Origin: Sphingopyxis yananensis
GTDB lineage: Bacteria; Pseudomonadota; Alphaproteobacteria; Sphingomonadales; Sphingomonadaceae
Reading direction: 5' to 3'
DNA: 64,000 nt
Assembly: GCF_020687785.1 (NCBI RefSeq)
Contig: NZ_JAJEWI010000001.1
Location: forward strand, 1-64,000
The notes below the pieces were generated by a model. It worked only from the letters and a program-made list of their open reading frames with translations, was not told the DNA's origin and did no database searches. Below, one piece after another: positions 36,301 through 43,779 of this stretch. A program made the translations under genes and the position numbers. Position 1 is the stretch's first letter. Each line of letters starts with the position of its first letter.

Positions 36301-36748
36301 TTATAATCCCGATACCATTGGCCTGAATGTTGCAGATGGCGGCAGCGGGGCTCCGAATGGAGGCCGTGGATTTTTTGCCCCGCTGGAGGGCAATGAACTT
36401 CCCAATTCTCCACGCTGGACCCTGAATATAGGTGCGCAATATACATTCTTCCTGGATGCTGGAAATTGGGAATTAACCTTCCGAGGTGATTATTACCGAC
36501 AATCGAAAAGCTATGCCCGTGTTTATAATACGGCATATGATCGCTTAAGGTCATGGGATAATGTGAATGCTGCAATAACATTGAAAAATGTCGAAAACGA
36601 CTTATCATTTCAATTATATGCAAAAAATATATTTAATAATGACACTATAACTGACTTTTTTACAAATAGTGATGATACAGGTTTGACTACAAATGTATTC
36701 ACTCTTGATCCAAGGATTATAGCATTTAGTGTTTCTAAATCTTTTTAA
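33371..36748 (+). CDS. TonB-dependent receptor with N-terminal STN signalling domain
   Basis: 1125 residues. A signal peptide ends at AMA-RE, then the STN domain (LVRYNIPPQAVENALRDFGL, TLLKGTGLTFQRDGNIFVVK) used by transducing receptors to signal to an anti-sigma factor. A TonB-box-like SEIVVTAQKKEE, plug (EVLRGPQGTLYGRNATAGVV) and long barrel follow, ending in IIAFSVSKSF. Barrel insertions with paired cysteines make it larger than usual. No FecI/FecR-type genes are visible nearby, so signalling is unproven. The 3' end (after about 36.5 kb) is AT-rich and uses many A/T-ending codons, unlike other genes here. Confidence 0.88.
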   Translation: MRFRATALQQILLGSVASGSLIVSVSPAMARENLVRYNIPPQAVENALRDFGLQNGMTVLAEASIVRGKRTAGLREQSDPDTALRTLLKGTGLTFQRDGNIFVVKRVGNAVQTSSQAVQAPTDSEIVVTAQKKEEKIIDVPIAMTALSNEALDDRKIEGGSELLRAIPNVNFSKSNFSMYNFSIRGIGTKAISASSDPAVAVSFNNTPLVRNRLFEAEFFDMQRVEVLRGPQGTLYGRNATAGVVNMIPAMPGTDFLGEMKGEVGNFKTKRISGMLNVPLSDALSVRVSGAATQRDGFDFNTFSQKRVNGRDLYSTRAIVAWDPGDRFRANLIWQHFNEDDDRSRTGKQLCHTDPGPEMVGNVEVPNAALRGKLSQGCLPGSIYDDAAYGVPNGDSLVYMIVPSGIVIGTNSPATGGARPRGTTLNATKKANLYEGLTQSKNLREISTSYDPVFRAKNDILQLNMEFEPSDGLKIVSQSAYARDKFYSTQDYNRFATDPIFNDSAPSLSDPNHPGLWNSSRQYMDPKVNPGPTPGGVYCDYQLGCSDRMISADLMKSNNRQWSQEVRLQSDFSGPFNFNIGANYLDFKTKDNYYVFNNLFTFIAEYLYGGGMTPTGLVKANCPLGYEKTECINVEKNSLENIQDTGHNYFLSKNNVHIKSLGLFGEVYYNFNDQLKLTVGARYTNDRKRSSQIPSQLLLGGGNGIDPDTGDVDPNVITGDITGGRVNSGYPALPDIHQQWGEFTGRLVLDWKPDTSFSDDTLVYLSLSRGYKGGGTNPPRVDFNPEVVQYQFLPGTFEPEFVNALEIGTKNSFAGGRFTLNANAFFYDYKDYQISQIVDRISYNENFDANIWGAELEAAWRPSRAFRVDGNLGYLKTRLKKGAQSIDVMDRTQGDPDWVVVRPWLQVPSNCIAPRVIVEKILASPFSPEVALASLCPGSNRVGTWDPDLKDAEGNPIIKKGLPYYSFNGVTYNPLAPYNPDTIGLNVADGGSGAPNGGRGFFAPLEGNELPNSPRWTLNIGAQYTFFLDAGNWELTFRGDYYRQSKSYARVYNTAYDRLRSWDNVNAAITLKNVENDLSFQLYAKNIFNNDTITDFFTNSDDTGLTTNVFTLDPRIIAFSVSKSF

Positions 36749-36830
36749 GTAATTATTTTATTTGCAACAGAATAGTTTTTTGATATAATCGATTCGTCAA
36801 ACAATAGTTTGACATTTTGGGAGAGTGAAA

Positions 36831-37319
36831 ATGAAAAAATTTATTTCTTTAGTCGTAGCGTCATCTGTGCTGGCGATGGCTCCTTTGGTACAAGCTGCGA
36901 CGCCTGTTTACACGCCATCGTTGCCTTGGTCGTTGGATGGTATTGTGGCTGTGAACAAAGGTGTTGCCTTGAGTTGCCTTGTTACGCTGGATATCGATAG
37001 TGCAGGCGCGACAATCGTATTGGCCCCCAATCCTGCGAGCCCCGGTGGCCTCAATACTCTTTGCCCATCGGTCCTTCCTGACCATGTACCTTCGTCAGAT
37101 ATTGATTATGACGCGACATCCAAGAAGTTGACGCTTAAAAATGTCTTTATACAAACGGTTACAGCTGGCGATTGCCAAGGGGATATCGTCGGAACTTGGG
37201 ATGTTGCAACGCAGACGTTGAGTGTCGCCGGAAGCATGCCTGCCGCAACAGCAGGTGCTCCGTGCACCATGAATGGTGTCCTTGATTTGCTCAGCCCAAC
37301 AGGTGGCGATATCAATTAA
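36831..37319 (+). CDS. Small secreted protein of unknown function, possibly PraB-like
   Basis: 162 residues with a clean signal peptide (MKKFISLVVASSVLAMAPLV, cut near QAA). The mature part has an even number of cysteines in the pattern LSCLVTLDID, LCPSVLP, AGDCQGDI and APCTMNGV, suggesting disulfides and a beta-rich fold. WSLDGIVAVNKG and WDVATQTLSVAGSM vaguely recall the PraA/PraB alkane-oxidation activator family, but I cannot confirm that. GGGAG precedes ATG 36831. It lies between two TonB-type receptors on the same strand and may be a secreted partner of them. Confidence 0.6.
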   Translation: MKKFISLVVASSVLAMAPLVQAATPVYTPSLPWSLDGIVAVNKGVALSCLVTLDIDSAGATIVLAPNPASPGGLNTLCPSVLPDHVPSSDIDYDATSKKLTLKNVFIQTVTAGDCQGDIVGTWDVATQTLSVAGSMPAATAGAPCTMNGVLDLLSPTGGDIN

Positions 37320-37343
37320 AATTCTCAATTTTAATTGAATAAA

Positions 37344-37372
37344 GCAGCACTGCAATGAATTTGCAGTGCTGC
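37344..37372 (+). terminator. Intrinsic terminator-like hairpin
   Basis: GCAGCACTGCAA and TTGCAGTGCTGC form a perfect 12-bp stem with a 5-base loop after the small secreted protein gene. Only ATATTGTT follows. Confidence 0.7.
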
Positions 37373-37424
37373 ATATTGTTAAAATGGAATTTTATTCGTT
37401 ATTGTGATGTTATTTTATTAAAGG

Positions 37425-40031
37425 GTGGCTACGCTTATTCTGGCTAAGCTGTATCAATTAAAGCATATTGCCTTGTTTGCAGCACTTTCGCCGATTGGGC
37501 TGCTGCACAGCGCGGCGGCCTTTGCCGAGACAAGTCAGGGGGGGGCTGTGGCGGGGCCGGTTTTGCATGGAACCGTCCCGCCCAGTAACGCCCCTTCGAA
37601 TAATTCAAGCGATGAGATTGTTGTTTTGGCGAAGCGGCGGGGCGAAGCAGAAGTCGCCGCCGAAACAGAGTTTCATGAGGATGAGATCGCCAACCAAGGT
37701 GTCGATAGCATCCAAGATTTGTTGACGCGCATCGCCCCTTATATCAGCGATGACGGGAGCGGGCCCGTGCTGCTAATCAATGGCAAGCCAGCAGGATTTG
37801 ACCGGTCTATTCTGTCCTACCCGACGGAAGCACTGGAGCGCCTGACGCTATTAAAACCGGAAGCGGCAGCGCATTATGGCGAGGCGGCTGGCAGGCGTGT
37901 CGTCAATCTTGTCCTGAAGCGAAGTTTTTCAATGTTGAGCACCGACGCGAGCGTGGATTTCCCGACTGCTGGCGGGCAGCTTGGGAAGAAATTATCGGTT
38001 ACGCGCACGGCAATCAGCGGGGACACGCGTTGGAACGCTTCGGCAAGGATCGGCCATGAGGGCGCTTTGCTAAAGAGTGCAAGAGATGTTCCTCGCCGTG
38101 AAGGCATATTTGATGGTGTCGGCTTTATCTCGGGTGGGGATGCGGACGAAATTGACCCAGCACTAAGCTTGATCGCCGGCCGAGTAGTAAAAAATGCCGG
38201 CATCCCGCCAGCCGCCCTTTTGAATGCTCCCGACATCATGGATTTTGCAGACACGGCGGACAATTTTCAACGTCTCGATCCAAATCGCTTTGAGACATTG
38301 CAGTCAAGGCAGCGCAACGCGTCCTTCTCAATCGGTGTCACGCGCCCTATTGGTGCTTTTTCTGCTTCGTTTAATTTCAATGCAAATAAAAATAGCAGCG
38401 ATGGGTTGCGCGGCCTGCCAATGGCGACGGTGATGGTACCGGCAGGGAACCCATGGTCTCCCTTTGCAGACGATATATTGGTAACGCGTCCTTTTGCGGG
38501 GGAACGGCCGTTACGAACGCGTCATAACTCTAGGGCTCTGGGCGCTTCGGTGACGGTGAATGGCCGTATTGGGGATTGGCAGACAAGTTTGGGTATCAAC
38601 TATTCGCATAATAGGGCGAATAACTATTTGGAGCGTGGCATCGACACTGTGCGCGTTCAGCACTTACTGGACGCGGCGGAACCCAGCTTCAACCCTTTTG
38701 GCCTGTGGGACGATGACCTGTTGCTTGCCGACCGTAGTCGCTCAACGAGTGAGGGGCTTAGTGTTCGTTTCAATGTCCGAAAATCACTCATCAACCTTCC
38801 CGCAGGGCCGCTTGTCTGGAATTTTTCTGTCAATACAAGCCATAATAGCACGCGAGGGCAGCAGCGCGACACACTGAATAGCCCGACGGAAACGCAGAAT
38901 GTGACGCGCAGACTGTCGAGCGGTCAGATGTCGCTGAGCATACCAGTCGTGCAGCGCGGAAGTGCTGGCCCCTCGTGGCTCGGCGACCTAATATTTGATG
39001 TCTCTGCGAGCGCGCAAATAATGACAAACAGTCCGGTGCAAAAACGCTATGGCGGCAGTGTCAGTTGGACGCCTTGGTCAGCTGTGCAGTTTCGTGCTGG
39101 GCTTGACTATACGCAAGTTGCACCCTCCTTCGATCATTTGGCTGCTCCGATCATAACGACAGTTAATCGTATCTTCGATTATGCCCAGCAAGTGTCTGCT
39201 GCGCCCTTCTGGACCACTGGTGGTAACCCGAATTTGCAGCGCGGGAAACGGCAAAATCTTTCGCTCTCCGCTAGTGCGCGGCCCTTGGGCGATCAACTTT
39301 TGACCTTGAATCTGGGTTATCGTCGATCCATTGCGAAGGGTGGGATAAGCCCTTTCCCTGAGTTGACGCCCGTGATTGAGGCTGCCTTTCCGGAACGCGT
39401 AACCCGAGATGTGGACGGGCAGTTGCTGGCCGTGGACGCCCGTGCAATCAATATTGCGCAGCACAGAGATGAGGAATTGACGTCCGCATTTGCTCTGCGC
39501 TTGCCTCAAAGGGGCCGGTCGAAGCCGCGCAACGGTGCGCATAATGCACGCTCCGTCGGCGATGATGTGCAGTTCAGCCTAGCGCTCAACCATCGCTGGC
39601 GACTAAAAAGTCAATTGCTGACGCGCGTTGGGGTTCCGGTGATCGATCAACTGCGGGATAGCGGTCAATCACGCCACAGCCTCTCGTTACAGGCGACGGT
39701 GGCAAAAAGAGGGGTTGGCGCAAATCTGAGTAGCAACTGGAGTAGCGCTTCGCGGCTGATGCGGGGCGCTGCGAATAGGGATGAATTCTTCATCTATAAG
39801 CCACCGATAACTGTTGATACTTCGATATTTCTCGAGCCTGACCGCTTGTTTGATGTGCAAAAGAAAAGAAAAATTTTAGAAGGATTGAAGATTTCGATAG
39901 ATACCCAAAATCTCTTCGACGCTTATCGCCGTGTGACGCTTGGTAATGGCACCAAGCCGCCCGGCTATAGCCGCTATGAAGTAGATCCGGTTGGCCGCAC
40001 AATACGCATCACGATCCGCAAGAAATTTTGA
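37425..40031 (+). CDS. Divergent TonB-dependent receptor, sphingomonad type
   Basis: 868 residues. The start GTG at 37425 is tentative, because the AAAGGG before it is too close to be a good ribosome-binding site. A signal-like N-terminus ends AFA-ET; then DEIVVLAKRRGEAEV (TonB-box-like), GPVLLINGKPAGFDRSILSY, PTEALERLTLLKPEAAAHYG and RRVVNLVLKRSF. The last two are a pattern of a distinct TonB-receptor group common in sphingomonads. The usual LRGPQG..YGRNA plug motif is lacking. The barrel ends VGRTIRITIRKKF. Substrate unknown. Same strand as the STN receptor and small secreted protein. Confidence 0.75.
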   Translation: MATLILAKLYQLKHIALFAALSPIGLLHSAAAFAETSQGGAVAGPVLHGTVPPSNAPSNNSSDEIVVLAKRRGEAEVAAETEFHEDEIANQGVDSIQDLLTRIAPYISDDGSGPVLLINGKPAGFDRSILSYPTEALERLTLLKPEAAAHYGEAAGRRVVNLVLKRSFSMLSTDASVDFPTAGGQLGKKLSVTRTAISGDTRWNASARIGHEGALLKSARDVPRREGIFDGVGFISGGDADEIDPALSLIAGRVVKNAGIPPAALLNAPDIMDFADTADNFQRLDPNRFETLQSRQRNASFSIGVTRPIGAFSASFNFNANKNSSDGLRGLPMATVMVPAGNPWSPFADDILVTRPFAGERPLRTRHNSRALGASVTVNGRIGDWQTSLGINYSHNRANNYLERGIDTVRVQHLLDAAEPSFNPFGLWDDDLLLADRSRSTSEGLSVRFNVRKSLINLPAGPLVWNFSVNTSHNSTRGQQRDTLNSPTETQNVTRRLSSGQMSLSIPVVQRGSAGPSWLGDLIFDVSASAQIMTNSPVQKRYGGSVSWTPWSAVQFRAGLDYTQVAPSFDHLAAPIITTVNRIFDYAQQVSAAPFWTTGGNPNLQRGKRQNLSLSASARPLGDQLLTLNLGYRRSIAKGGISPFPELTPVIEAAFPERVTRDVDGQLLAVDARAINIAQHRDEELTSAFALRLPQRGRSKPRNGAHNARSVGDDVQFSLALNHRWRLKSQLLTRVGVPVIDQLRDSGQSRHSLSLQATVAKRGVGANLSSNWSSASRLMRGAANRDEFFIYKPPITVDTSIFLEPDRLFDVQKKRKILEGLKISIDTQNLFDAYRRVTLGNGTKPPGYSRYEVDPVGRTIRITIRKKF

Positions 40032-40414
40032 TTTTATAAGGCGCGCGCGTCCTATGTTGTCTGTGATCTTCGGTGGGGCTCATGCTACGGATTAAGAGCC
40101 TGAATGGTGAACAATTTATATTCGCTAGCTGACCAGCGGAAGGTTCGGATCCAACCTAGTGAACGCAAAACGATCATGATTGATGCGGCTTTTGTGAAAA
40201 TCGACCTGAGAATATTCAGCTTGAGGATCAAAAAGGGAGGAGTGGGCGACTATATGCTGCGACTGATGTCCCGGCATCTGCTTCATCGCGAACCGCTAGG
40301 AAGTTATTATGGCTATGAAGCTCGGCCCTTGCGTCGATCGGCGCTGTTTTCTAATCACATGACTTTATGGGAAATGACCCGACTAAACGGTCTGCAACGC
40401 CCACATAGATAAAG
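40032..40414. other. 383-base gap with scrap of an IS5-family transposase
   Basis: A frame within 40104-40412 contains RKTIMIDAAFVKIDLRIFSL, then RIKKGGVGD. This resembles IS5-family transposase (MIDATHLKAHRT..S...KKGG) but is degenerate, lacks start and downstream motifs, and is cut by the IS3-type element at 40415. Only remnant status is supported. Confidence 0.4.
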
Positions 40415-40478
40415 TGACCTGACCCCCATTTTCTCCACCAGTTGAAGCTAGAGTCCGACCTGAAGAAGGGACGGACAG

Positions 40479-40745
40479 ATGAAGTGGAAGCAGTTTTCGG
40501 AAGAACAGATTATCGGCATCCTGAAGGAGGCCGAAGCGGGCGCAGTGGTCACGGATCTGTGCCGTCGTCACGCCATGTCGACTGCGACCTACTATGCGTG
40601 GAAGGCCAAGTTCGGGGGATTGGAGGTGTCGGACGCCAGACGGCTTCGGGCGCTCGAGGAAGAGAACGCGCGCCTGAAGCGGCTGCTCGCCGACACGATG
40701 CTCGACAATGCGGGTCTGAAGGATCTGCTTTCAAAAAAATGGTGA
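40479..40745 (+). CDS. IS3-family transposase OrfA
   Basis: 88 residues: MKWKQFSEEQIIGILKEAEA, VVTDLCRRHAMSTATYYAWK and a C-terminal leucine-zipper-like helix (RLRALEEENARLKRLLADTM). This is the DNA-binding OrfA of IS407-type elements. The stretch CAAAAAAATGG near its end is the likely -1 frameshift site producing the OrfAB fusion. Confidence 0.9.
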   Translation: MKWKQFSEEQIIGILKEAEAGAVVTDLCRRHAMSTATYYAWKAKFGGLEVSDARRLRALEEENARLKRLLADTMLDNAGLKDLLSKKW

Positions 40746-41644
40746 CGCCCGCCGCGAAGCGGGAAGCTGTCGCGCATCTTCAGACGACGCTGGGGATGAG
40801 CGAGCGGCGGGCGTGTGCTGTCGTCGGAGCGGATCGCACGAGTATGCGATACCGCTCGTGTCGAACCGATGATGGCGACCTGCGGTCGCGGTTGCGTGAG
40901 TTGGCGCAGCAGCGTCGGCGGTTCGGCTATCGCCGCCTGCATATCCTGCTCCGCAGGGACGGCATCACCATCAACCGCAAAAAGACGCAGCGGCTTTATC
41001 GGGAGGAAGGGCTGACGGTGCACCGCCGGAAGGGACGAAGACGCGCCGTCGGCGCGCGGGCCCCTGCGCCGGTGCTGGCGCTTCCGAACCAGCGCTGGAG
41101 CTTGGACTTTGTCCACGATCAGCTCGTCACCGAGCGACGCTTCCGGGTGATCAACATCGTCGATGACGTGACGCGCTAGTGCTTGGCGGCGGTGATCGAT
41201 ACGTCGATCTCGGACCGGCGGGTCGTGCGCGAGCTGGGCGATCTGGTCGCCAGGGGCGGTGCACCGAAGATGATCGTCAGCGACAACGGGACGGAGCTGA
41301 CGTCGAACGCGGTGCTGGCCTGGTGCGGCGATGTCGGGATCGAGTGGCATTATGTCGCACCCGGCAGACCAACGCAGAACGTGTTCGTCGAGAGCTTTAA
41401 TGGTCGCATGCGCGACGAGTTGCTCAACGAGACGCTGTTCTTCACGATCGGTCAGGCGCGCACGATCCTTGCCCGCTGGGTCAAAGATTACAACACCGAG
41501 CGGCCGCACTCCTCGCTCGGCTACGCCACCCCGGCGGCGTTCGCCGCCGAACTTGAAAAGCAACGGGCGGGGTTAACCTCGCCCGTTGCTTCGCCTGCGC
41601 TTATGCGCGACAACACCACTCGGCTTCTAGTTGCAGCTGGATGA
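40742..41644 (+). pseudogene. IS3-family transposase OrfB with an in-frame amber stop
   Basis: The frame reads AKREAVAHLQTTLGMSERRA through WSLDFVHDQL to VDDVTR, then TAG at 41177-41179, then continues in the same frame [20 protein letters not shown] and [17 protein letters not shown] to 41644. Elements of this group have Glu at the TAG position, so a GAG-to-TAG change explains it. The catalytic D, D and E are all present around the stop. As written the protein is truncated before the second D, so this copy should not transpose on its own. Confidence 0.85.
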
Positions 41645-41700
41645 AAGATGGGGGTCAGGTCACATGGACATCATGCATTATGAATATACAACATTAACTA

Positions 41701-41820
41701 TTAAATTTTTCTGACGATAGCTACCACGCGGCCAATCAAACTTAACTCGCCGTCATAGACGATTTCGTGAGACATGGATGGATTGTCGCTCAGGATTGTC
41801 ACAATGATGCTAGCAATCAT
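41701..41820 (-). pseudogene. C-terminal fragment of an S24-family (CI/LexA-like) repressor
   Basis: The minus strand reads IIVTILSDNPSMSHEIVYDG, then ELSLIGRVVAIVRKI and a stop at 41701. SDNP and IGRVV with a following aromatic or basic end are the hallmark of the S24 peptidase C-terminus in phage repressors. The upstream part is unrecognisable. With the divergent Cro-like remnant it forms a broken immunity region. Confidence 0.55.
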
Positions 41821-41919
41821 TGCTTGCGAGACGCCTATGTTTCGTCCCAACTGAGACTGCCATTTCCCGAGCAAGTGCAACCGATCATTGATACGCACCG
41901 ATATTCATTCCAAGGCCTA

Positions 41920-42154
41920 ATGGAAATTCATATATTGGCCTGCGAATGATCTGCTGGCAGTCAGAGTGCTCTTGCTCGCTCGCTAGGGGGCGCTCAGCCG
42001 GACCGTTTGGCGCTGGTTGCAATCGGCTCGGAAAATGCGGGCACAATATGTGCTGAAGGCCGAGGCCTTATATGACGTCTCCCGCCACGCTTTGTGTCCC
42101 GACATCTATCCGCGTGAGATTGAACTCGCATTTTTGGGCTGTTCGCCACCATGA
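41920..42154 (+). pseudogene. Cro/YdaS-like DNA-binding protein, broken
   Basis: From ATG 41920 (MEIHILACE) an in-frame TGA at 41947 interrupts, then SAGSQSALARSLGGAQP continues until an extra G at 42000-42001 shifts the frame. The other frame resumes TVWRWLQSARKMRAQYVLKA, EALYDVSRHALCPDIYPREI and ends at TGA 42152. The RHALCPDIYP ending is typical of YdaS-type Cro proteins. One nonsense and one frameshift make it dead. Confidence 0.6.
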
Positions 42155-42186
42155 TGTGACGGGGGTAACTTTCAATCTCTTCGCGA

Positions 42187-42433
42187 AGACGGGCATTTCA
42201 AGCACCGGGGGGGCGACGGCACCCGAGCGATCAGTGGCGACGCCCAGTTGTACACCACCGCCATCTATAACCGAGCATCTCAGGCAAAAGCCAAGACGGC
42301 GGAGCTGGGCTGCAACAAATATCTGGAAGAAATTGCAGCTGAGAAGTGTGGCGAAATGGAACCGTTAATCGGGGGATTTGTCGGAAAAAAGTCGGAATAT
42401 GCTGTCGGAATGAAAATCTGTACTCACCACTAA
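42187..42433 (+). other. Unidentified reading frame next to tRNA-Lys
   Basis: The frame reads GTRAISGDAQLYTTAIYNRA, KTAELGCNKYLEEIAAEKCG and ends CTHH at the tRNA-side inverted repeat. No start codon with a ribosome-binding site before MYTTAIYN at 42248. Not recognised; a prophage-derived scrap is likely. Confidence 0.25.
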
Positions 42434-42454
42434 CTTATTGGAATTAGTGGTGAG
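42423..42454. repeat. Inverted repeat spanning the 3' end of tRNA-Lys
   Basis: CTCACCACTAA (42423-42433) and TTAGTGGTGAG (42444-42454) are exact complements, the right arm including the tRNA 3' CCA end. In the minus-strand transcript it follows the tRNA and may terminate it; alternatively it is a trace of integration at the tRNA. Confidence 0.6.
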
Positions 42455-42523
42455 CCCTGCTGGATTCGAACCAGCGACCTACTGATTAAAAGTCAGTTGC
42501 TCTACCGACTGAGCTAAGGGCCC
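42448..42523 (-). tRNA. tRNA-Lys (anticodon TTT)
   Basis: Minus strand starts GGGCCCTTAGCTCAGT; the anticodon loop CTTTTAA gives TTT (Lys); the T arm contains GGTTCGAACC; the acceptor closes GGGCTCA then encoded CCA. D, anticodon and T stems all pair. Prophage scraps on its 3' side fit use as an integration site. Confidence 0.95.
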
Positions 42524-42576
42524 ATCATCGTTCGGCGTTGCCGTCCGCTGTGGTGAGAGGCGCACTAGAGGGACTT

Positions 42577-43140
42577 TCATCTTTGGTCAACAGGGTAACG
42601 ACGAAGAAGTTGCGATAAAATTTGACGAATGTTCCGATGAAGCAGCGGATGCCGCCATTTTGGGGCGATTTTGGCCAATGGAGAGAGGACAAAATTTCTG
42701 CCGATCATTTCACGATGCGGGATGTTTAGCTGATCATCGCTCCATATTCCCTCGGACCAAAGCAATATATCGAGGTCCAGTACCCGCGAACTCCATCTTT
42801 GACCGCGCCGAATGCCGAATAGAGATTCGATGGCCTTGAGATGACGCAATAATTCTGGCGGAGAGAGGGGGGAGGCGATCAAAATCGCGGCATTGGCATA
42901 GCGGCGGCGGGATGGGCCAATGGGTGCGCTGTTGATGATCGGGCTGGTATCAACAATTTCAACGACATCATTTTGCAAGGCTTCTACCGCTGCGACCAAA
43001 ATAGCGCGTGGATCGCCAAAAATGGGATGGCGGCGATTGGAGCCCAAGCCGATGGCGTAAAGCGCCAAAGGGGCAGGCGATTTGGGACCGTTTGACGGTA
43101 AGGATGTGGAGGAAGGCGATGGCGAGGACATGATATGCAA
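42577..43140 (-). CDS. folK: 2-amino-4-hydroxy-6-hydroxymethyldihydropteridine pyrophosphokinase (HPPK)
   Basis: 187 residues. GLGSNRRHP opens the HPPK domain, followed by PIINSAPIGPSRRRYANAAI, RGQRWSSRVLDLDILLW and IPHREMIGRNFVLSPLAKIA, which carry the conserved D-x-D metal site and the Arg and His of the family. It transfers pyrophosphate from ATP in folate synthesis. The start is uncertain: ATG at 43140 or 43131, neither with a good ribosome-binding site. A Ser/Pro-rich N-terminal extension of about 20 residues is unusual. Confidence 0.9.
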   Translation of the reverse strand: MHIMSSPSPSSTSLPSNGPKSPAPLALYAIGLGSNRRHPIFGDPRAILVAAVEALQNDVVEIVDTSPIINSAPIGPSRRRYANAAILIASPLSPPELLRHLKAIESLFGIRRGQRWSSRVLDLDILLWSEGIWSDDQLNIPHREMIGRNFVLSPLAKIAPKWRHPLLHRNIRQILSQLLRRYPVDQR

Positions 43141-43235
43141 TTAGCCAAAATTTGGCGAATGCGCCAGCGCGGTGGTTGGCCAGACATTTGGACAGATAGG
43201 GTGATGGGGTGTGACCTGTCTTGATACCCCAACAC

Positions 43236-43272
43236 AAAAAAAAAAGCGGCACAGACGATGCCGTGCCGCTTT
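43236..43272 (-). terminator. Intrinsic terminator of rppH
   Basis: AAAGCGGCAC (read on the minus strand) pairs with GTGCCGCTTT and is followed by a ten-base T-run. Directly downstream of rppH. Confidence 0.85.
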
Positions 43273-43287
43273 GTAGAATAGTTTCAA

Positions 43288-43779
43288 TTATTGTGTTAAG
43301 CTATTTAAATATGGTGTAAATTCTTGGATGACCGCTTGGTAAAGTTCGCGCTTGAAGGGGACAATCAGCGCCTCTAGGTCATCCAGATCGGACCAGCGCC
43401 ATGATCGGAATTCCTGATGCTCGGTCTCGATATTGATATCGGCATCACTGCCGTTGAATTTCAACAAAAACCAAGTCTGGCGTTGACCGCGATATTTTCC
43501 GCCCCAAATTTTCCCTTTCAGTTCAACAGGCAGATCATAAAAATGCTCGGCCTTGCTGCGGGCAATGACGCTGACCAGTTTTGGGTCGACGCCCGTTTCC
43601 TCTTGCAGTTCGCGCAAGGCGGCGGTTTCTGCTTCTTCGCCTTTGTCGATGCCGCCTTGGGGCATTTGCCATGCCTCGCTAGGGGAATCGACGCGTTGGC
43701 CAACAAATACCCGCCCTTCGTCATTTACCAGCATCACACCCGCGCATGGGCGAAAGGGAAGGTGGTCAAAGTCGCTCAT
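43288..43779 (-). CDS. rppH: RNA 5'-pyrophosphohydrolase (Nudix)
   Basis: 163 residues. Begins with FRPCAGVMLVNDEGRVFVGQ and holds the Nudix box in MPQGGIDKGEEAETAALREL, then QEETGV. The typical RppH part RGQRQTWFLLKF and the length fit RppH, which removes pyrophosphate from mRNA 5' ends to start decay. Its start overlaps the esterase stop (ATGA), so it is expressed from the esterase transcript, and a strong terminator follows. Confidence 0.92.
   Translation of the reverse strand: MSDFDHLPFRPCAGVMLVNDEGRVFVGQRVDSPSEAWQMPQGGIDKGEEAETAALRELQEETGVDPKLVSVIARSKAEHFYDLPVELKGKIWGGKYRGQRQTWFLLKFNGSDADINIETEHQEFRSWRWSDLDDLEALIVPFKRELYQAVIQEFTPYLNSLTQ

Larger units (their letters stand above)
40415..41662 (+). 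mobile_element. IS3-family (IS407-like) insertion sequence, 1.25 kb
   Basis: Terminal inverted repeats TGACCTGACCCCCAT (left) and the exact complement of TGACCTGACCCCCAT (right). Contains orfA, a slippery AAAAAAA region at about 40733-40739 and orfB with the DDE motif. No clear flanking target duplication is seen (left flank ends ATAAAG, right begins CATGG), suggesting later rearrangement or an old insertion. Confidence 0.9.
41663..42447. other. 785-base junk region: prophage immunity remnants next to tRNA-Lys
   Basis: Contains the C-terminal scrap of an S24/LexA-like repressor on the minus strand, a broken Cro/YdaS-like gene on the plus strand, and an unidentified frame at about 42187-42433. 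No intact gene is supported. Confidence 0.6.

Noticed and set aside
40100..40412. Intact IS5 element
   Set aside because: Only about 30 degenerate residues resemble IS5 transposase; no inverted repeats or catalytic residues are visible.
41663..42447. CRISPR array or active prophage
   Set aside because: No regular repeats with spacers, and all phage-like genes are broken.
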